Source of the DNA: Bog-756 sp963777665
Lineage (GTDB): Bacteria > Actinomycetota > Acidimicrobiia > Acidimicrobiales > RAAP-2
Reading direction: 5' to 3'
NCBI GenBank assembly: GCA_963777665.1
Contig: CAVZRJ010000003.1
Coordinates: 62,001-126,000, forward strand
DNA length: 64,000 nucleotides
The position numbers and the translations under genes are program-made. Below the pieces are notes generated by a model. The model saw only the letters and a program-made list of their open reading frames with translations, was not told where the DNA came from and did not search any database. Positions 36,936 through 45,459 of this stretch are shown here, piece after piece (position 1 is the first letter of the stretch; each line of letters starts with the position of its first letter).

Positions 36936-37841
36936 GTGATTGCCGTTGGATTCGCCCTGCTCGGCGCGTTGAGCCAGGCCGTGGCCTCGGTGCTCCACCG
37001 GCGGACCAACGTCTCGGCCAGGGACGACGACCGATCGGTGCTCCAGACGATCCGGTACCTGATCCGGAGGCCGATGTGGCTCCTCGGTACGGCAGCGATG
37101 GGAGCGACGTTCGCCTTCACCGCGCTCGCCCTCTACTTCGGGCAACTCGCAGCGGTTCAGCCGATCCTGGTCACCGAGTTGATCTTCACCCTCGCCCTGC
37201 GCTCGCTCTGGCTGCACGACGAGATCGCGGCCCGCACCTGGGGCGCGGCCGCCCTCCTGACCGCGGGCCTCGTCGGGTTCCTCGTCGTCGCCCGACCCCA
37301 GGAGGGGCACGGCACCCCCACCGTGCAGGCGTGGATCGTCGCGCTGTCCACACGCGGCGTGCTCATCGCACTCCTGGTCCTGCTCAGCCGCTGGGGCACT
37401 CCTGCCCGCCGGGCCGCGCTGCTCGGAGCGTCCGCCGGCCTGGTGTGGGCGATCGACGCGGCCTTCGTCAAGGCCGCAACCGTCACGTTGGCTCGCGACG
37501 GATGGGGAGGGCTCTTCCTCCATTGGCCGGTCTACGCGGTGGTGGTGACCGGCGTGGGTGGAACGTTCCTCCTGGAGGCGGCCTTCACAGCGGGGCCGCT
37601 CTCGGCCTCCCAGTCGGCGTTGCTCATCGTCGACCCGCTGGCGAGCATCGTCATCGGCATCGAACTCTTCGGCGAGCGGCTCGCCAACTCCACTGCGGCC
37701 ATCGCGCTCGAGGTGGTGGCGCTGGTCGCCATGTTCGCCGGGGTCGTGCTCCTGTCGATCTGGGCTCCCCCGACCGAGGCGATCCACGTTCCGGTCGCGC
37801 GTGCGCCCCGGGGGACTCGAACCACCCAACCTGCAGATTAA
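36936..37841 (+). CDS. DMT-family transporter, 3' end antisense to a tRNA
   Basis: A 301-residue EamA-type protein with about ten transmembrane helices, starting VIAVGFALLGALSQAVASVL. The second half repeats the first (GVGGTFLLEAAFTAGPLSASQSALLIVDPLASI). GTG 36936 follows GGGGAGG. Drug/metabolite transporters move small solutes or act as exporters; the substrate is unknown. The last 13 codons overlap tRNA-Lys on the other strand (37802-37874), so the encoded end (GTRTTQPAD) is derived from tRNA antisense and may not be functionally relevant. Confidence 0.83.
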   Translation: MIAVGFALLGALSQAVASVLHRRTNVSARDDDRSVLQTIRYLIRRPMWLLGTAAMGATFAFTALALYFGQLAAVQPILVTELIFTLALRSLWLHDEIAARTWGAAALLTAGLVGFLVVARPQEGHGTPTVQAWIVALSTRGVLIALLVLLSRWGTPARRAALLGASAGLVWAIDAAFVKAATVTLARDGWGGLFLHWPVYAVVVTGVGGTFLLEAAFTAGPLSASQSALLIVDPLASIVIGIELFGERLANSTAAIALEVVALVAMFAGVVLLSIWAPPTEAIHVPVARAPRGTRTTQPAD

Positions 37842-37874
37842 GGATCTGCTGCTCTACCGTTGAGCTAGGGGCGC
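37802..37874 (-). tRNA. tRNA-Lys(CTT), aberrant
   Basis: A 73-base cloverleaf: acceptor GCGCCCC/GGGGCGC, D-stem GCTC/GAGC with loop AACGGTA, anticodon stem GCAGA/TCTGC with loop TCCTTAA, and T-arm loop TTCGAGT. Anticodon CTT reads lysine. Two deviations: position 33 is C rather than the near-universal U, because the loop begins TC instead of CT, and the T-stem has one mismatch (GGTGG against CCCCC). CCA is not encoded. It may be a functional variant, a decayed tRNA or a base-call artefact. It overlaps the 3' end of the DMT gene and lies 122 bases from lysS. Confidence 0.75.
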
Positions 37875-37996
37875 ACCAGCAGCATACGAGGGTGGGCGTC
37901 ACTCGGCGTCAACCGCCGGACGGACGGCTGCGTAAGATGACCGTGCGGTTCCTGTGACCCGGGCCTGCCGCGTGCGCTGAGGGAGAAGCTGCGACT

Positions 37997-39529
37997 GTGA
38001 CGACCCATCCCAAGACCGCGTCTGGCGGACCAGCGGAGGAGTCCCCCGCGCGCACCGCCGACCTGCTGAGCGCCGAACGGCGAAAGAAGCGCGATGCACT
38101 GGCTGCCCACGGTATCGATCCCTACCCGTGCCGCTTCGACCGCACCGCCACCGCCGCCGAGCTGCACGGGCGGCACGACGCGCTCGGTCCCGACGTCCGG
38201 ACCGGTGAGACGGTGCGGATGGCAGGCCGGCTGACGGGTCTGCGCGGTCACGGGCGCCTCTCGTTCGGCACCCTCCAGGACGTGACCGGAACCCTGCAGC
38301 TGCTCATGCAGGAGTCGGCCCTCTCCGAGCAGGCGGCAGTCGTCCTGGACCAGATCGATCTGGGGGACTGGATCGGGGCGGAGGGGGAGGTCGTGACGAG
38401 CCGCCGCGGCGAGCTCTCGCTGGACGTGACCGGGCTGTACCTGCTCGCGAAGGCCCTGCGCCCGCTGCCGGACAAGTGGCACGGCCTGGCCGAGACCGAT
38501 ACCCGGTACCGCCAGCGCGAGATCGATCTCCTGGCCAACCCCGAGAGCCGGCGGGTCTTCGACATCCGGTTCCGCATCGTGGCAGCGATGCGCGCGCTCC
38601 TGGCCGCGGAGCAGTTCGTGGAGGTCGAGACGCCGATCCTCCAGCCGCAGGCGGGTGGGGCGCTGGCCCGGCCCTTTCTCACCCACTCGAACGCGCTCGA
38701 CGTCGACCTCACGCTCCGGATCGCACCCGAGCTCTACCTCAAGCGACTGGTGGTGGGTGGCTTCGAGCGGGTCTTCGAGATCGCCCGCAACTTCCGCAAC
38801 GAGGGGATCGACACCCGGCACAGCCCGGAGTTCACCGCGCTCGAGGCGTACCGCGCCTTCGGCGATGTCAACGACGCGATGGACCTCACCGAGCGGCTCA
38901 TCGTGGACGCCGCCGAGCAGGCGACCGGCCGTCTGCAGTTCACGGTGGGAGGACGGCCGATCGACCTGACACCGCCATGGCCGAGGCGCCCGCTTCTGGA
39001 CTGGCTCGAGGCGGTCGTGGGCCGGCGCCTGCACCCGACCGATCCGGTCGAGGAGGTGCGCGCGGTCTGCGACACCCATCACGTGGACTATCTCCCCGAA
39101 TGGGGATCGGGCAAGCTCATCTTCGAGCTCTACGACACGGTGCTGCTCCCGACGGTGGTCGACCCGGTCTTCGTGTTCGGGTTCCCGGTGGAGGTCTCTC
39201 CGCTCGCACGGCACACCGACGCCGATCCGACCATGGCCGACCGGTTCCAACTCTGCGTCGACGGCAGGGAGCTCGCCAACGGCTACAGCGAGCTCAACGT
39301 CCCCGAGGAGCAGGAGGAGCGGTTCCGGCGCGAGGCGGACGCGGTGGCCAAGGGCGACCTCGAGGCCCATCCGGCCGACCAGACCTTCATCCGGGCACTC
39401 GAGTACGGCCTCCCCCCGACCGCCGGCATCGGCATCGGCATCGACCGGATGACCATGCTGTTGGCCGAGGTCGACGCAATCCGCGACGTGATCCTCTTCC
39501 CCCTGCTACGACCGGAGAGCACGACATGA
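37997..39529 (+). CDS. lysS: Lysyl-tRNA synthetase, class II
   Basis: Class II lysyl-tRNA synthetase, 510 residues, charging tRNA-Lys in the cytoplasm. The OB-fold anticodon domain lies in residues 60-160 (MAGRLTGLRGHGRLSFGTLQD), and the catalytic core has motif 2 FEIARNFRNEGIDTRHSPEF and motif 3 GIGIGIDRMTMLL, with ELANGYSELN between. GTG 37997 follows GAGGGAGAAG; a TAAGAT -10 candidate lies at 37933-37938. The stop overlaps the MMPL start (ATGA). The neighbouring aberrant tRNA-Lys makes the locus notable. Confidence 0.9.
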   Translation: MTTHPKTASGGPAEESPARTADLLSAERRKKRDALAAHGIDPYPCRFDRTATAAELHGRHDALGPDVRTGETVRMAGRLTGLRGHGRLSFGTLQDVTGTLQLLMQESALSEQAAVVLDQIDLGDWIGAEGEVVTSRRGELSLDVTGLYLLAKALRPLPDKWHGLAETDTRYRQREIDLLANPESRRVFDIRFRIVAAMRALLAAEQFVEVETPILQPQAGGALARPFLTHSNALDVDLTLRIAPELYLKRLVVGGFERVFEIARNFRNEGIDTRHSPEFTALEAYRAFGDVNDAMDLTERLIVDAAEQATGRLQFTVGGRPIDLTPPWPRRPLLDWLEAVVGRRLHPTDPVEEVRAVCDTHHVDYLPEWGSGKLIFELYDTVLLPTVVDPVFVFGFPVEVSPLARHTDADPTMADRFQLCVDGRELANGYSELNVPEEQEERFRREADAVAKGDLEAHPADQTFIRALEYGLPPTAGIGIGIDRMTMLLAEVDAIRDVILFPLLRPESTT

Positions 39530-41748
39530 CGACCACACAAGAGGCACCTGGCGCCCCGGCCCACGCGACCGCACCGCCCTCGCGTCAGGCGGAGCAGAGC
39601 GCCCTGGCCCGGCTTGCCCGGTGGTGCCACGACCATCGGTGGTGGGTGCTCCTGGCCTGGATCGTCGGACTGGTGACGGTCAACGTCCTGGCGCAGGCGG
39701 CAGGGAGCTCGTTCACCAACAACCTCTCGGGCGGCACCCAGCAGGCGCAGCAGATCCTGAACAGCGACTTCCCGGCCGTGGCCGGGAGCCCGGCCCAGGT
39801 GGTCATCACGACGACGGCGCCGTTCAGCGACCCGTCCAACCAGGCCCAGACCCGGAAACTGGCCAAGGCCCTCGAGCCCCTCGCCCACGTGTCCGCGGTG
39901 ACCAGCCCGCTCGGCCCCGGTGGCGCGAGCCAGGTATCGCGCAACGGGCACATCGCCTACATCCGGATCGACTTCGACGAGTTGGCGGGCAACCTGCCGA
40001 CGTCTGCCGTCAAGACCGTGGTGGACACCGCCCAGCGGTTCGCGGTCCCGGGGTACCAGGTGGCGCTCGGTGGTCAGGCGATCGGACTCGTCGCCGGGGC
40101 GAAGCCGGGTTCGAGTGAAGGCATCGGCATCCTGGCGGCCATCATCATCATGCTGCTGGCCTTCGGGTCGGTGGTGGCCATGAGCCTTCCCATCATGACC
40201 GCGATCTTCGGCATCGCGGTCGCGTTCGCGGTGCTCGATCTGCTCTCCCACGTCGTGACCACGCCGACCTTCGCGCCCGAGATCATGGCCATGATCGGAC
40301 TCGGCGTCGGGATCGACTACGCCCTGTTCGTGGTGACCCGCTACCGGGTCGGCCTGAGCGAGAAACGGGACCCGCGGGACGCGGTCGCGATCTCGTTGGC
40401 CACGTCCGGCCGAGCCGTGCTGTTCGCCGGCACCACAGTCATCATCTCGCTGCTCGGCCTCTTCCTGCTGCAGCTTCCGTTCATGCGGGGCCTGGCCGTC
40501 GGGGCGATCTCCGCGGTGCTGCTGGTGATGCTGGCCGCGGTCACGCTGCTGCCCGCCATGCTCGGCTTCTCCGGCCGCGCCATCGACAACCTGCGGATCC
40601 CGGGACTTCTCCAGAGCGGTGCCGGGTCGACCACGAGAGGCTTCTGGTACCGGTGGAGCCGCACCGTCCAGCGTCACCCGATCGTTGCCGGGCTGTCCGC
40701 CGTGATGATCCTGGTCTGTCTCGCCCTGCCCTTCTTTTCGATGCGCCTGGCCTTCACCGACGCGGGGAACGACCCGGCCAGTACCACCACGCGGCAGGCA
40801 TTCGACGCGCTGTCCACGGGATTCGGCCCCGGGTTCAACGGTCCTCTGGTGGTGGCTGCAACGGTGCCCCCCGGCGATCACGCCACAGCCGACCGTCTGG
40901 CCTCGGAGATCCGGACCACCCCCGGGGTCGCGTTCGCGACGCCGGTCGTCTACAGCTCCTCGGGGACCGCAGCCGTGGTCATCGCCTACCCGACGACTGC
41001 GCCGCAGGCGGTGCAGACCGAGGCGCTGGTCCACCATCTCCGCGACCAGGTGATCCCCGCGGCCACGGCCGGCACCGGGGTGGCGGCCTACGTCGGCGGC
41101 GAGACGGCGGGGTCGATCGACGCGTCCTCGTATCTGTCCGCCCGACTCCCCTTGGTCATCGGTGTGGTCCTCCTGCTCTCGTTCCTGCTCCTCATGGCCG
41201 TGTTCCGGTCACTTGCGATCCCGCTCAAGGCGGTCGTCGTCAACCTGCTCTCGGTCGCGGCCGCCTACGGAGTCATCGTGGCGGTCTTCCAGTGGGGCTG
41301 GCTGGGCGGGTTCTTCGGGATCGGGGCGACCGGCCCGATCGACCCGTGGATCCCCCTCATGATGTTCACGATCCTCTTCGGTCTCTCCATGGACTACGAG
41401 GTCTTCCTGCTCTCGCGTATCCGGGAGGAGTGGCGGCTCACCCAAGAGAATTCGACCGCGGTGGCCGACGGCCTGGCCAAGACCGCCCGGGTGATCACCG
41501 CTGCCGCTGCGATCATGGTCTGCGTCTTCGGGTCGTTCGTGTTCGGCGACCCGTTGCACGTCCTCAAGGTCTTCGGGTTGGGCCTGGCCTCGGCCATCCT
41601 CATCGACGCCACACTCGTGCGCATGGTGCTGGTGCCGTCGATCATGGAGGTGTTGGGCAACGCCAACTGGTGGATGCCGCGTCGGCTCGACCGGGTGGTG
41701 CCCCGGCTGGGCGTCGAAGTGGACGTGGAGACGCCGACCGCGACCTGA
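39526..41748 (+). CDS. MMPL-family RND transporter
   Basis: A 740-residue membrane protein of the MMPL/RND superfamily with two repeats of a large extracytoplasmic loop and five or six helices. MIGLGVGIDYALFVVTRYR and FTILFGLSMDYEVFLLSRIR are the paired TM4 and TM10 motifs whose aspartates carry protons. Relatives export lipids, siderophores or drugs. ATG 39526 overlaps the lysS stop. The cargo is not inferable. Confidence 0.88.
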   Translation: MTTTQEAPGAPAHATAPPSRQAEQSALARLARWCHDHRWWVLLAWIVGLVTVNVLAQAAGSSFTNNLSGGTQQAQQILNSDFPAVAGSPAQVVITTTAPFSDPSNQAQTRKLAKALEPLAHVSAVTSPLGPGGASQVSRNGHIAYIRIDFDELAGNLPTSAVKTVVDTAQRFAVPGYQVALGGQAIGLVAGAKPGSSEGIGILAAIIIMLLAFGSVVAMSLPIMTAIFGIAVAFAVLDLLSHVVTTPTFAPEIMAMIGLGVGIDYALFVVTRYRVGLSEKRDPRDAVAISLATSGRAVLFAGTTVIISLLGLFLLQLPFMRGLAVGAISAVLLVMLAAVTLLPAMLGFSGRAIDNLRIPGLLQSGAGSTTRGFWYRWSRTVQRHPIVAGLSAVMILVCLALPFFSMRLAFTDAGNDPASTTTRQAFDALSTGFGPGFNGPLVVAATVPPGDHATADRLASEIRTTPGVAFATPVVYSSSGTAAVVIAYPTTAPQAVQTEALVHHLRDQVIPAATAGTGVAAYVGGETAGSIDASSYLSARLPLVIGVVLLLSFLLLMAVFRSLAIPLKAVVVNLLSVAAAYGVIVAVFQWGWLGGFFGIGATGPIDPWIPLMMFTILFGLSMDYEVFLLSRIREEWRLTQENSTAVADGLAKTARVITAAAAIMVCVFGSFVFGDPLHVLKVFGLGLASAILIDATLVRMVLVPSIMEVLGNANWWMPRRLDRVVPRLGVEVDVETPTAT

Positions 41749-41919
41749 AGCGGGCGGCCTCGGGAAGCCTTGACCTGCCCGGCCGAGGGAATTGTCGATC
41801 CGGTGTGCCTTCCCGGCACCAGTCCAATCAACATCGAAGTGGTAAACCCCATCACCGGGGGTTGGGCCTCAACTGGGATGCTTCCCGCCAGTTGTTTCGT
41901 CCTACCTATGCTGGTACCG

Positions 41920-42555
41920 ATGGCCGCCACCCAGCCAGGCCCTGACCAGCGCGCGACTCACTGGGAGGCGGTCTACGAGGCCAACAGCCCCGACGCGGTC
42001 AGTTGGTACCAGAACGAACCGACGGTATCCCTCGAGCTCATCGATGCGCTCGGCGTCCGTCCCGATACTGCGGTGATCGATGTCGGCGGTGGGACCTCGA
42101 CCCTTGTGGATCGCCTTCTGACGCGAGGCTTCACCGATGTGTGGGTCCTCGACATCTCCGAGGCCGCGCTGCGCTCCAGCCGACATCGGGTCGGCGATGA
42201 CGCCGAGGTGCACTGGATTGCCGGCGACCTCTTGGCCTGGGAGCCACCGCGCCGATACGACCTCTGGCACGATCGGGCGGTGCTCCACTTCCTTACCGGG
42301 AGTGACGTTGCCACCTACCGGGCCACGGTGGAACGGGCCGTGGCTCCTGGCGGATCGGTCATCCTGGCTGCCTTCGCTCCAGATGGACCGGAGCGCTGCT
42401 CGGGTCTTCCCGTGACCCGCTACAGCACAGAGGAGTTGGCAGCCGTCCTCGGCGACGGGTTCGAGGTCGTCGAACACCGTCGTGAGGTCCACCGGACACC
42501 AGGAGGAGCCGAGCAGCCATTCACCTGGATCGCGGCTCGGCGAACGTCGATCTGA
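41920..42555 (+). CDS. Class I SAM-dependent methyltransferase
   Basis: A 211-residue methyltransferase with motif I VIDVGGGTSTLVDRLL, acidic loop VLDISEAALRSSRHR and the sequence DLWHDRAVLHFLT, a signature of the small methyltransferase 11/12 class. Start choice is between ATG 41920 (chosen) and ATG 41908. A hairpin-like AACCCC...GGGGTT occurs at about 41845-41865 in the gap behind the MMPL gene. The acceptor substrate is unknown. Confidence 0.8.
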   Translation: MAATQPGPDQRATHWEAVYEANSPDAVSWYQNEPTVSLELIDALGVRPDTAVIDVGGGTSTLVDRLLTRGFTDVWVLDISEAALRSSRHRVGDDAEVHWIAGDLLAWEPPRRYDLWHDRAVLHFLTGSDVATYRATVERAVAPGGSVILAAFAPDGPERCSGLPVTRYSTEELAAVLGDGFEVVEHRREVHRTPGGAEQPFTWIAARRTSI

Positions 42556-42595
42556 CCAAGCCGAGCGTGGACTGTGAGCGATCAACCCTCCGAGC

Positions 42596-43149
42596 TCAGG
42601 TCACGGTCAGGATGTCGAACATCCCTGCCGCGTAGTGCCAGGGCTGGTCGCAGACCAGTTCGTAGCGGCCGGGCTTGAGCGTGACCGTGGTCCAGCCGCT
42701 ACTTCCCGGAGCGATGCCGTCCCCAGTGCCTCCCGCGCCCGAGCGAGACGACTCGCCCAGACTCTGGGTCTCGTCGATCTTGCCGTCAGTGCCGGTTGGC
42801 CGGGTGCCCGGACCGTCCGTGGGGAGCAGGATGACCATCTCGTGGACCGGCGCACCCGTGTTGTTCACGACGAAGGAGACCCGACCGGCAGGAATGGTGG
42901 AGGGCGTCGCCACCAGGGCAGCCCGCATGGGGGTCTGGCTCAGCATCATGTCCCCTGAGTCGGTGACCTGGACGTCGACCATCGAGCCCGGGAGCGCCGG
43001 TGCGCTACAGGAGATGACGCCGTAGGCGCCGTTCACCGAGGCTGGGCTGTCCGACCACAAGCGACGACGGCGGCGGTCCCGGCGAGGAGAGCCACGGCTG
43101 CCACCACGACGGCTGTGATCAGACCCCGGCGCTTGGGGTGGGTACTCAC
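42596..43149 (-). CDS. Blue-copper (cupredoxin-like) lipoprotein, frameshifted in the signal region
   Basis: Likely exported single-domain cupredoxin. From GTG 43149, overlapping the SHOCT gene's stop, one frame reads a good lipoprotein signal: STHPKRRGLITAVVVAAVAL and a lipobox VVAC. Near 43070 the frame shifts; the mature domain reads VISCSAPALPGSM, APVHEMVILL and PGRYELVCDQPWHYAAGMF, giving His, Cys, His and Met in type-1 copper order. One added base in TGTGGTCGG yields CGSDSPASVNG and a single frame. Neighbours (metal exporter, ArsR) suggest copper or metal stress. Confidence 0.75.
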
Positions 43150-43433
43150 CCGGTCCCCTCGAGCAGGCTTCGCCGACGCGTGTACTCCTCCTCGTCGATC
43201 TCACCGCGTGCGAAGCGCTCGTCGGGGATGCCGAGTGCGCCTGAAGGAGGTACGGGACCCGAGGGCAGGGGTGGCTCCGTTGACCCGGGGGGAGTCCCCC
43301 GGTGGCGGATCAACGTGACGATGATCCAGGCGAGCGCACCCCAGAAGACGACCATGGCGACGATCATGAGAACCCACAGCCCCCAGTGGCTCCCGCCGTT
43401 GCCGTATCCGTAGTGCATCATGGCCGCGAACAT
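43146..43433 (-). CDS. Small membrane protein with SHOCT domain
   Basis: A 95-residue protein: one membrane helix (LWVLMIVAMVVFWGALAWIIV) and a C-terminal SHOCT motif IPDERFARGEIDEEEYTRRR. SHOCT proteins often accompany membrane or oligomerising partners. ATG 43433 follows AGGAG. Its stop overlaps the cupredoxin start (GTGA). The frame stays open to 43490. Confidence 0.8.
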   Translation of the reverse strand: MFAAMMHYGYGNGGSHWGLWVLMIVAMVVFWGALAWIIVTLIRHRGTPPGSTEPPLPSGPVPPSGALGIPDERFARGEIDEEEYTRRRSLLEGTG

Positions 43434-43531
43434 CCGAGAGATACTCCTGCCTTCAGTGTCGACCACACACAAGCAACCTGACAGGGGCAAAGGTCCCGGC
43501 CACGCTGGCCTGGGGGGTGAGGAGTCGAGGC

Positions 43532-44623
43532 TCAGTTGGGGTGGGCGAAGTGGTGCGCAGTGAGTTCGTGTCCGATGGCCATGCCTGCGGATCCCGGGTC
43601 GGAGTGAATCAGCGCCTCCGTCAGGCGAGGGACCTCATGAAGCAGCTGGTGGTGGGCGCGCTCCGCGATGGCGTGGGCTGCAGCCAGGGTGAGCTGCGCG
43701 TCGGAGACGATGGTGGCCTCGGCCTGGAGTTGATGGCCCACCCACCGGATACGGACCCGCTCCACCTGGTCGACACCCGCCACCCCCGCTAGGACCTGCC
43801 TGACCTGGTCGACCAGTTCGGGGTCCACGCTGTCCATCAACCGGCGGAAGATGTCCCGCGCGGTAGTCCGCAGCACACTGAGGAGGGCGAGAGTGATGAC
43901 CAGGCCCATGATGGCGTCGGCCCGGGGGAACCCGACCGCCACTCCGATGGCACCTGCAACCACGGCAAGCGAGGTCAGGCCGTCTGTGCGGGCGTGCTGG
44001 CCGTCGGCCACCAGCGCCGCTGAACCAATGCGGCGACCCACCCGGATCCGATAGTGGGCCACCAGCTCGTTGCCGATGAAGCCGACGAGGCCTGCTGCAG
44101 CGACCAGTCCGACCCGATGGATGGTCGTGGGATGGATGAGCCGCTCGATCGACACCATCGCGGCGTAGGCCGTCGACGCAGCCACCAGCACCACGATGAA
44201 GACGCCGGCCAGGTCCTCAGCGCGTCCGAAGCCGTAGGTGTACCTGCGGGTGGCGGGCTTGCGTCCAAGCCAGAAGGCGACGGCGAGCGGGAAGGCGGTC
44301 AACGCGTCAGCGACGTTGTGGACTGCATCGCCGAGCACGGCAACCGATCCGGAGAGGGAGGAGATGCCAAGCTCCACCGCGGCAGTCAGACCGAGGACGA
44401 GGAGCGAGACCCACAGCACCCGCATGCCCTGGGCGCTCGCAGTGAGCTCGGTGTCGAGCGACCCCTGGGCATCGTGGGTGTGGGGGACGAAGAGGCTCTT
44501 GATCCGACCACTAAGACCGCTCGGATGTTCGTGATCGGGATGGTCATGGCCAACCTCGCCTGCGGCCTTGTGCTGCACATGTTCCCCGAGGTCCGGGTGG
44601 TGATGGACGTGATGGTCGGTCAT
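43532..44623 (-). CDS. Cation diffusion facilitator (CDF) metal exporter
   Basis: Divalent-metal/proton antiporter, 363 residues. The N-terminus is histidine-rich (MTDHHVHHHPDLGEHV and DHPDHEH), a metal-capturing tail. Six helices follow; GDAVHNVAD and HARTDGLTS carry the paired HxxxD metal site. The C-terminal cytoplasmic domain has VERVRIRWVGHQLQAEA. The pattern fits zinc, cobalt or cadmium export. ATG 44623 overlaps the arsR stop (ATGA), so exporter and sensor are coupled. Confidence 0.9.
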   Translation of the reverse strand: MTDHHVHHHPDLGEHVQHKAAGEVGHDHPDHEHPSGLSGRIKSLFVPHTHDAQGSLDTELTASAQGMRVLWVSLLVLGLTAAVELGISSLSGSVAVLGDAVHNVADALTAFPLAVAFWLGRKPATRRYTYGFGRAEDLAGVFIVVLVAASTAYAAMVSIERLIHPTTIHRVGLVAAAGLVGFIGNELVAHYRIRVGRRIGSAALVADGQHARTDGLTSLAVVAGAIGVAVGFPRADAIMGLVITLALLSVLRTTARDIFRRLMDSVDPELVDQVRQVLAGVAGVDQVERVRIRWVGHQLQAEATIVSDAQLTLAAAHAIAERAHHQLLHEVPRLTEALIHSDPGSAGMAIGHELTAHHFAHPN

Positions 44624-44988
44624 GCAGACTCCGATGCACTGACCCCAACCGCGCCGTGCTGGTGCTCTGCCGGAAGATCGGCCACTGCGTGGTCGGCGCT
44701 GAACAACGCCTCGCTCGCCAGTCGCCCGAGGTGCTCGTTCTGGATCGAGTAGAAGAAGAAGGTCCCCTGGCGCCGCTTCTTCACGACGCGGGCCAGGTGA
44801 AGCTTCGCCAGATGCTGGGAGACAGCGGAGGGCTGGGCGCCCACATGATCGGCCAGGGAGCTCACCGAGTGCTCGCCGTGCAGCAGTGTCCAGACGATCC
44901 GCAACCGGGTCGGGTCGGCCAGGAGCTTGAACGTCTCCGATGCCCATTCCACCTGTGCGGTCGTCGGGTCATCTATCTGCGCATCCAT
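44620..44988 (-). CDS. ArsR-family metal-sensing repressor
   Basis: A 122-residue winged-helix regulator: FKLLADPTRLRIVWTLL, recognition helix QPSAVSQHLAKLHLARVV and wing KKRRQGTFFFYSI. C-terminal histidines (SADHAVADLPAEHQHG) match the alpha-5 metal site of zinc-sensing ArsR/SmtB proteins, which fits the coupled CDF exporter. No Shine-Dalgarno precedes ATG 44988, and a predicted transcription start falls on it. Confidence 0.88.
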   Translation of the reverse strand: MDAQIDDPTTAQVEWASETFKLLADPTRLRIVWTLLHGEHSVSSLADHVGAQPSAVSQHLAKLHLARVVKKRRQGTFFFYSIQNEHLGRLASEALFSADHAVADLPAEHQHGAVGVSASESA

Positions 44989-45003
44989 GCAGGTAGTGTA
45001 CCT
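44986..45003 (-). promoter_or_regulatory. Leaderless arsR promoter with dyad operator
   Basis: AGGTA-GTG-TACCT (44991-45003) is a perfect inverted repeat adjoining the arsR start. On the minus strand TACACT (45000-44995) is a good -10 inside it, and initiation seven bases on falls at the ATG. This predicts a leaderless transcript autorepressed by occlusion of the -10. A convincing -35 is not visible. Confidence 0.6.
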
Positions 45004-45049
45004 CCGCTTGGCCCCGTCTGCGCCGTACGGCGAAGAGGCCGAATCCGAT

Positions 45050-45305
45050 CGAATCCTTGAGCGGGGAGGCCGGGTGCGGCGCGGCCCTCATCCGACCGAC
45101 CGGCGCTACATCTTGGTCGAGCTGTCGCCACGAGTGCTCGAGAGCCTCCCGAACGGGTTGATCGACTATCACCGCTCGCATCGGGGCGATCGCCAAGGAG
45201 GTTCCCGCTGAGCACCGCGATGCCATCCGGAGCTTCCTTAAGGCTTCGGGCGACGCGGCGTCACTGGCGGCAATGGATCTGCGAAACACAGACCCTACTG
45301 AGTAG
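45050..45305 (+). pseudogene. MarR-family regulator remnant
   Basis: The sequence RGPHPTDRRYILVELSPRVL is the wing and last helix of a MarR-type winged helix. The upstream two thirds of the gene are missing, and a frameshift near 45179 separates it from AKEVPAEHRDAIRSFLKASGD, which ends at TAG 45303-45305. No usable start remains. It is a decayed gene between the metal cluster and the sulfur island. The flanking 154 bases to 45459 hold nothing I can identify. Confidence 0.65.
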
Positions 45306-45459
45306 CGCGGGCCTGGCCCATGAGCATGCCGTCCTCCACCGGCGATTGACGCACCCACCGCCGGTCTCGGCGTTGACGGTGCCAACCAGGGCACTGAAGT
45401 GGAGCGACGGCGTTAGTCAGTGGGAATAGTCGACGACCAAACAGCTGAGGCACAGATCG

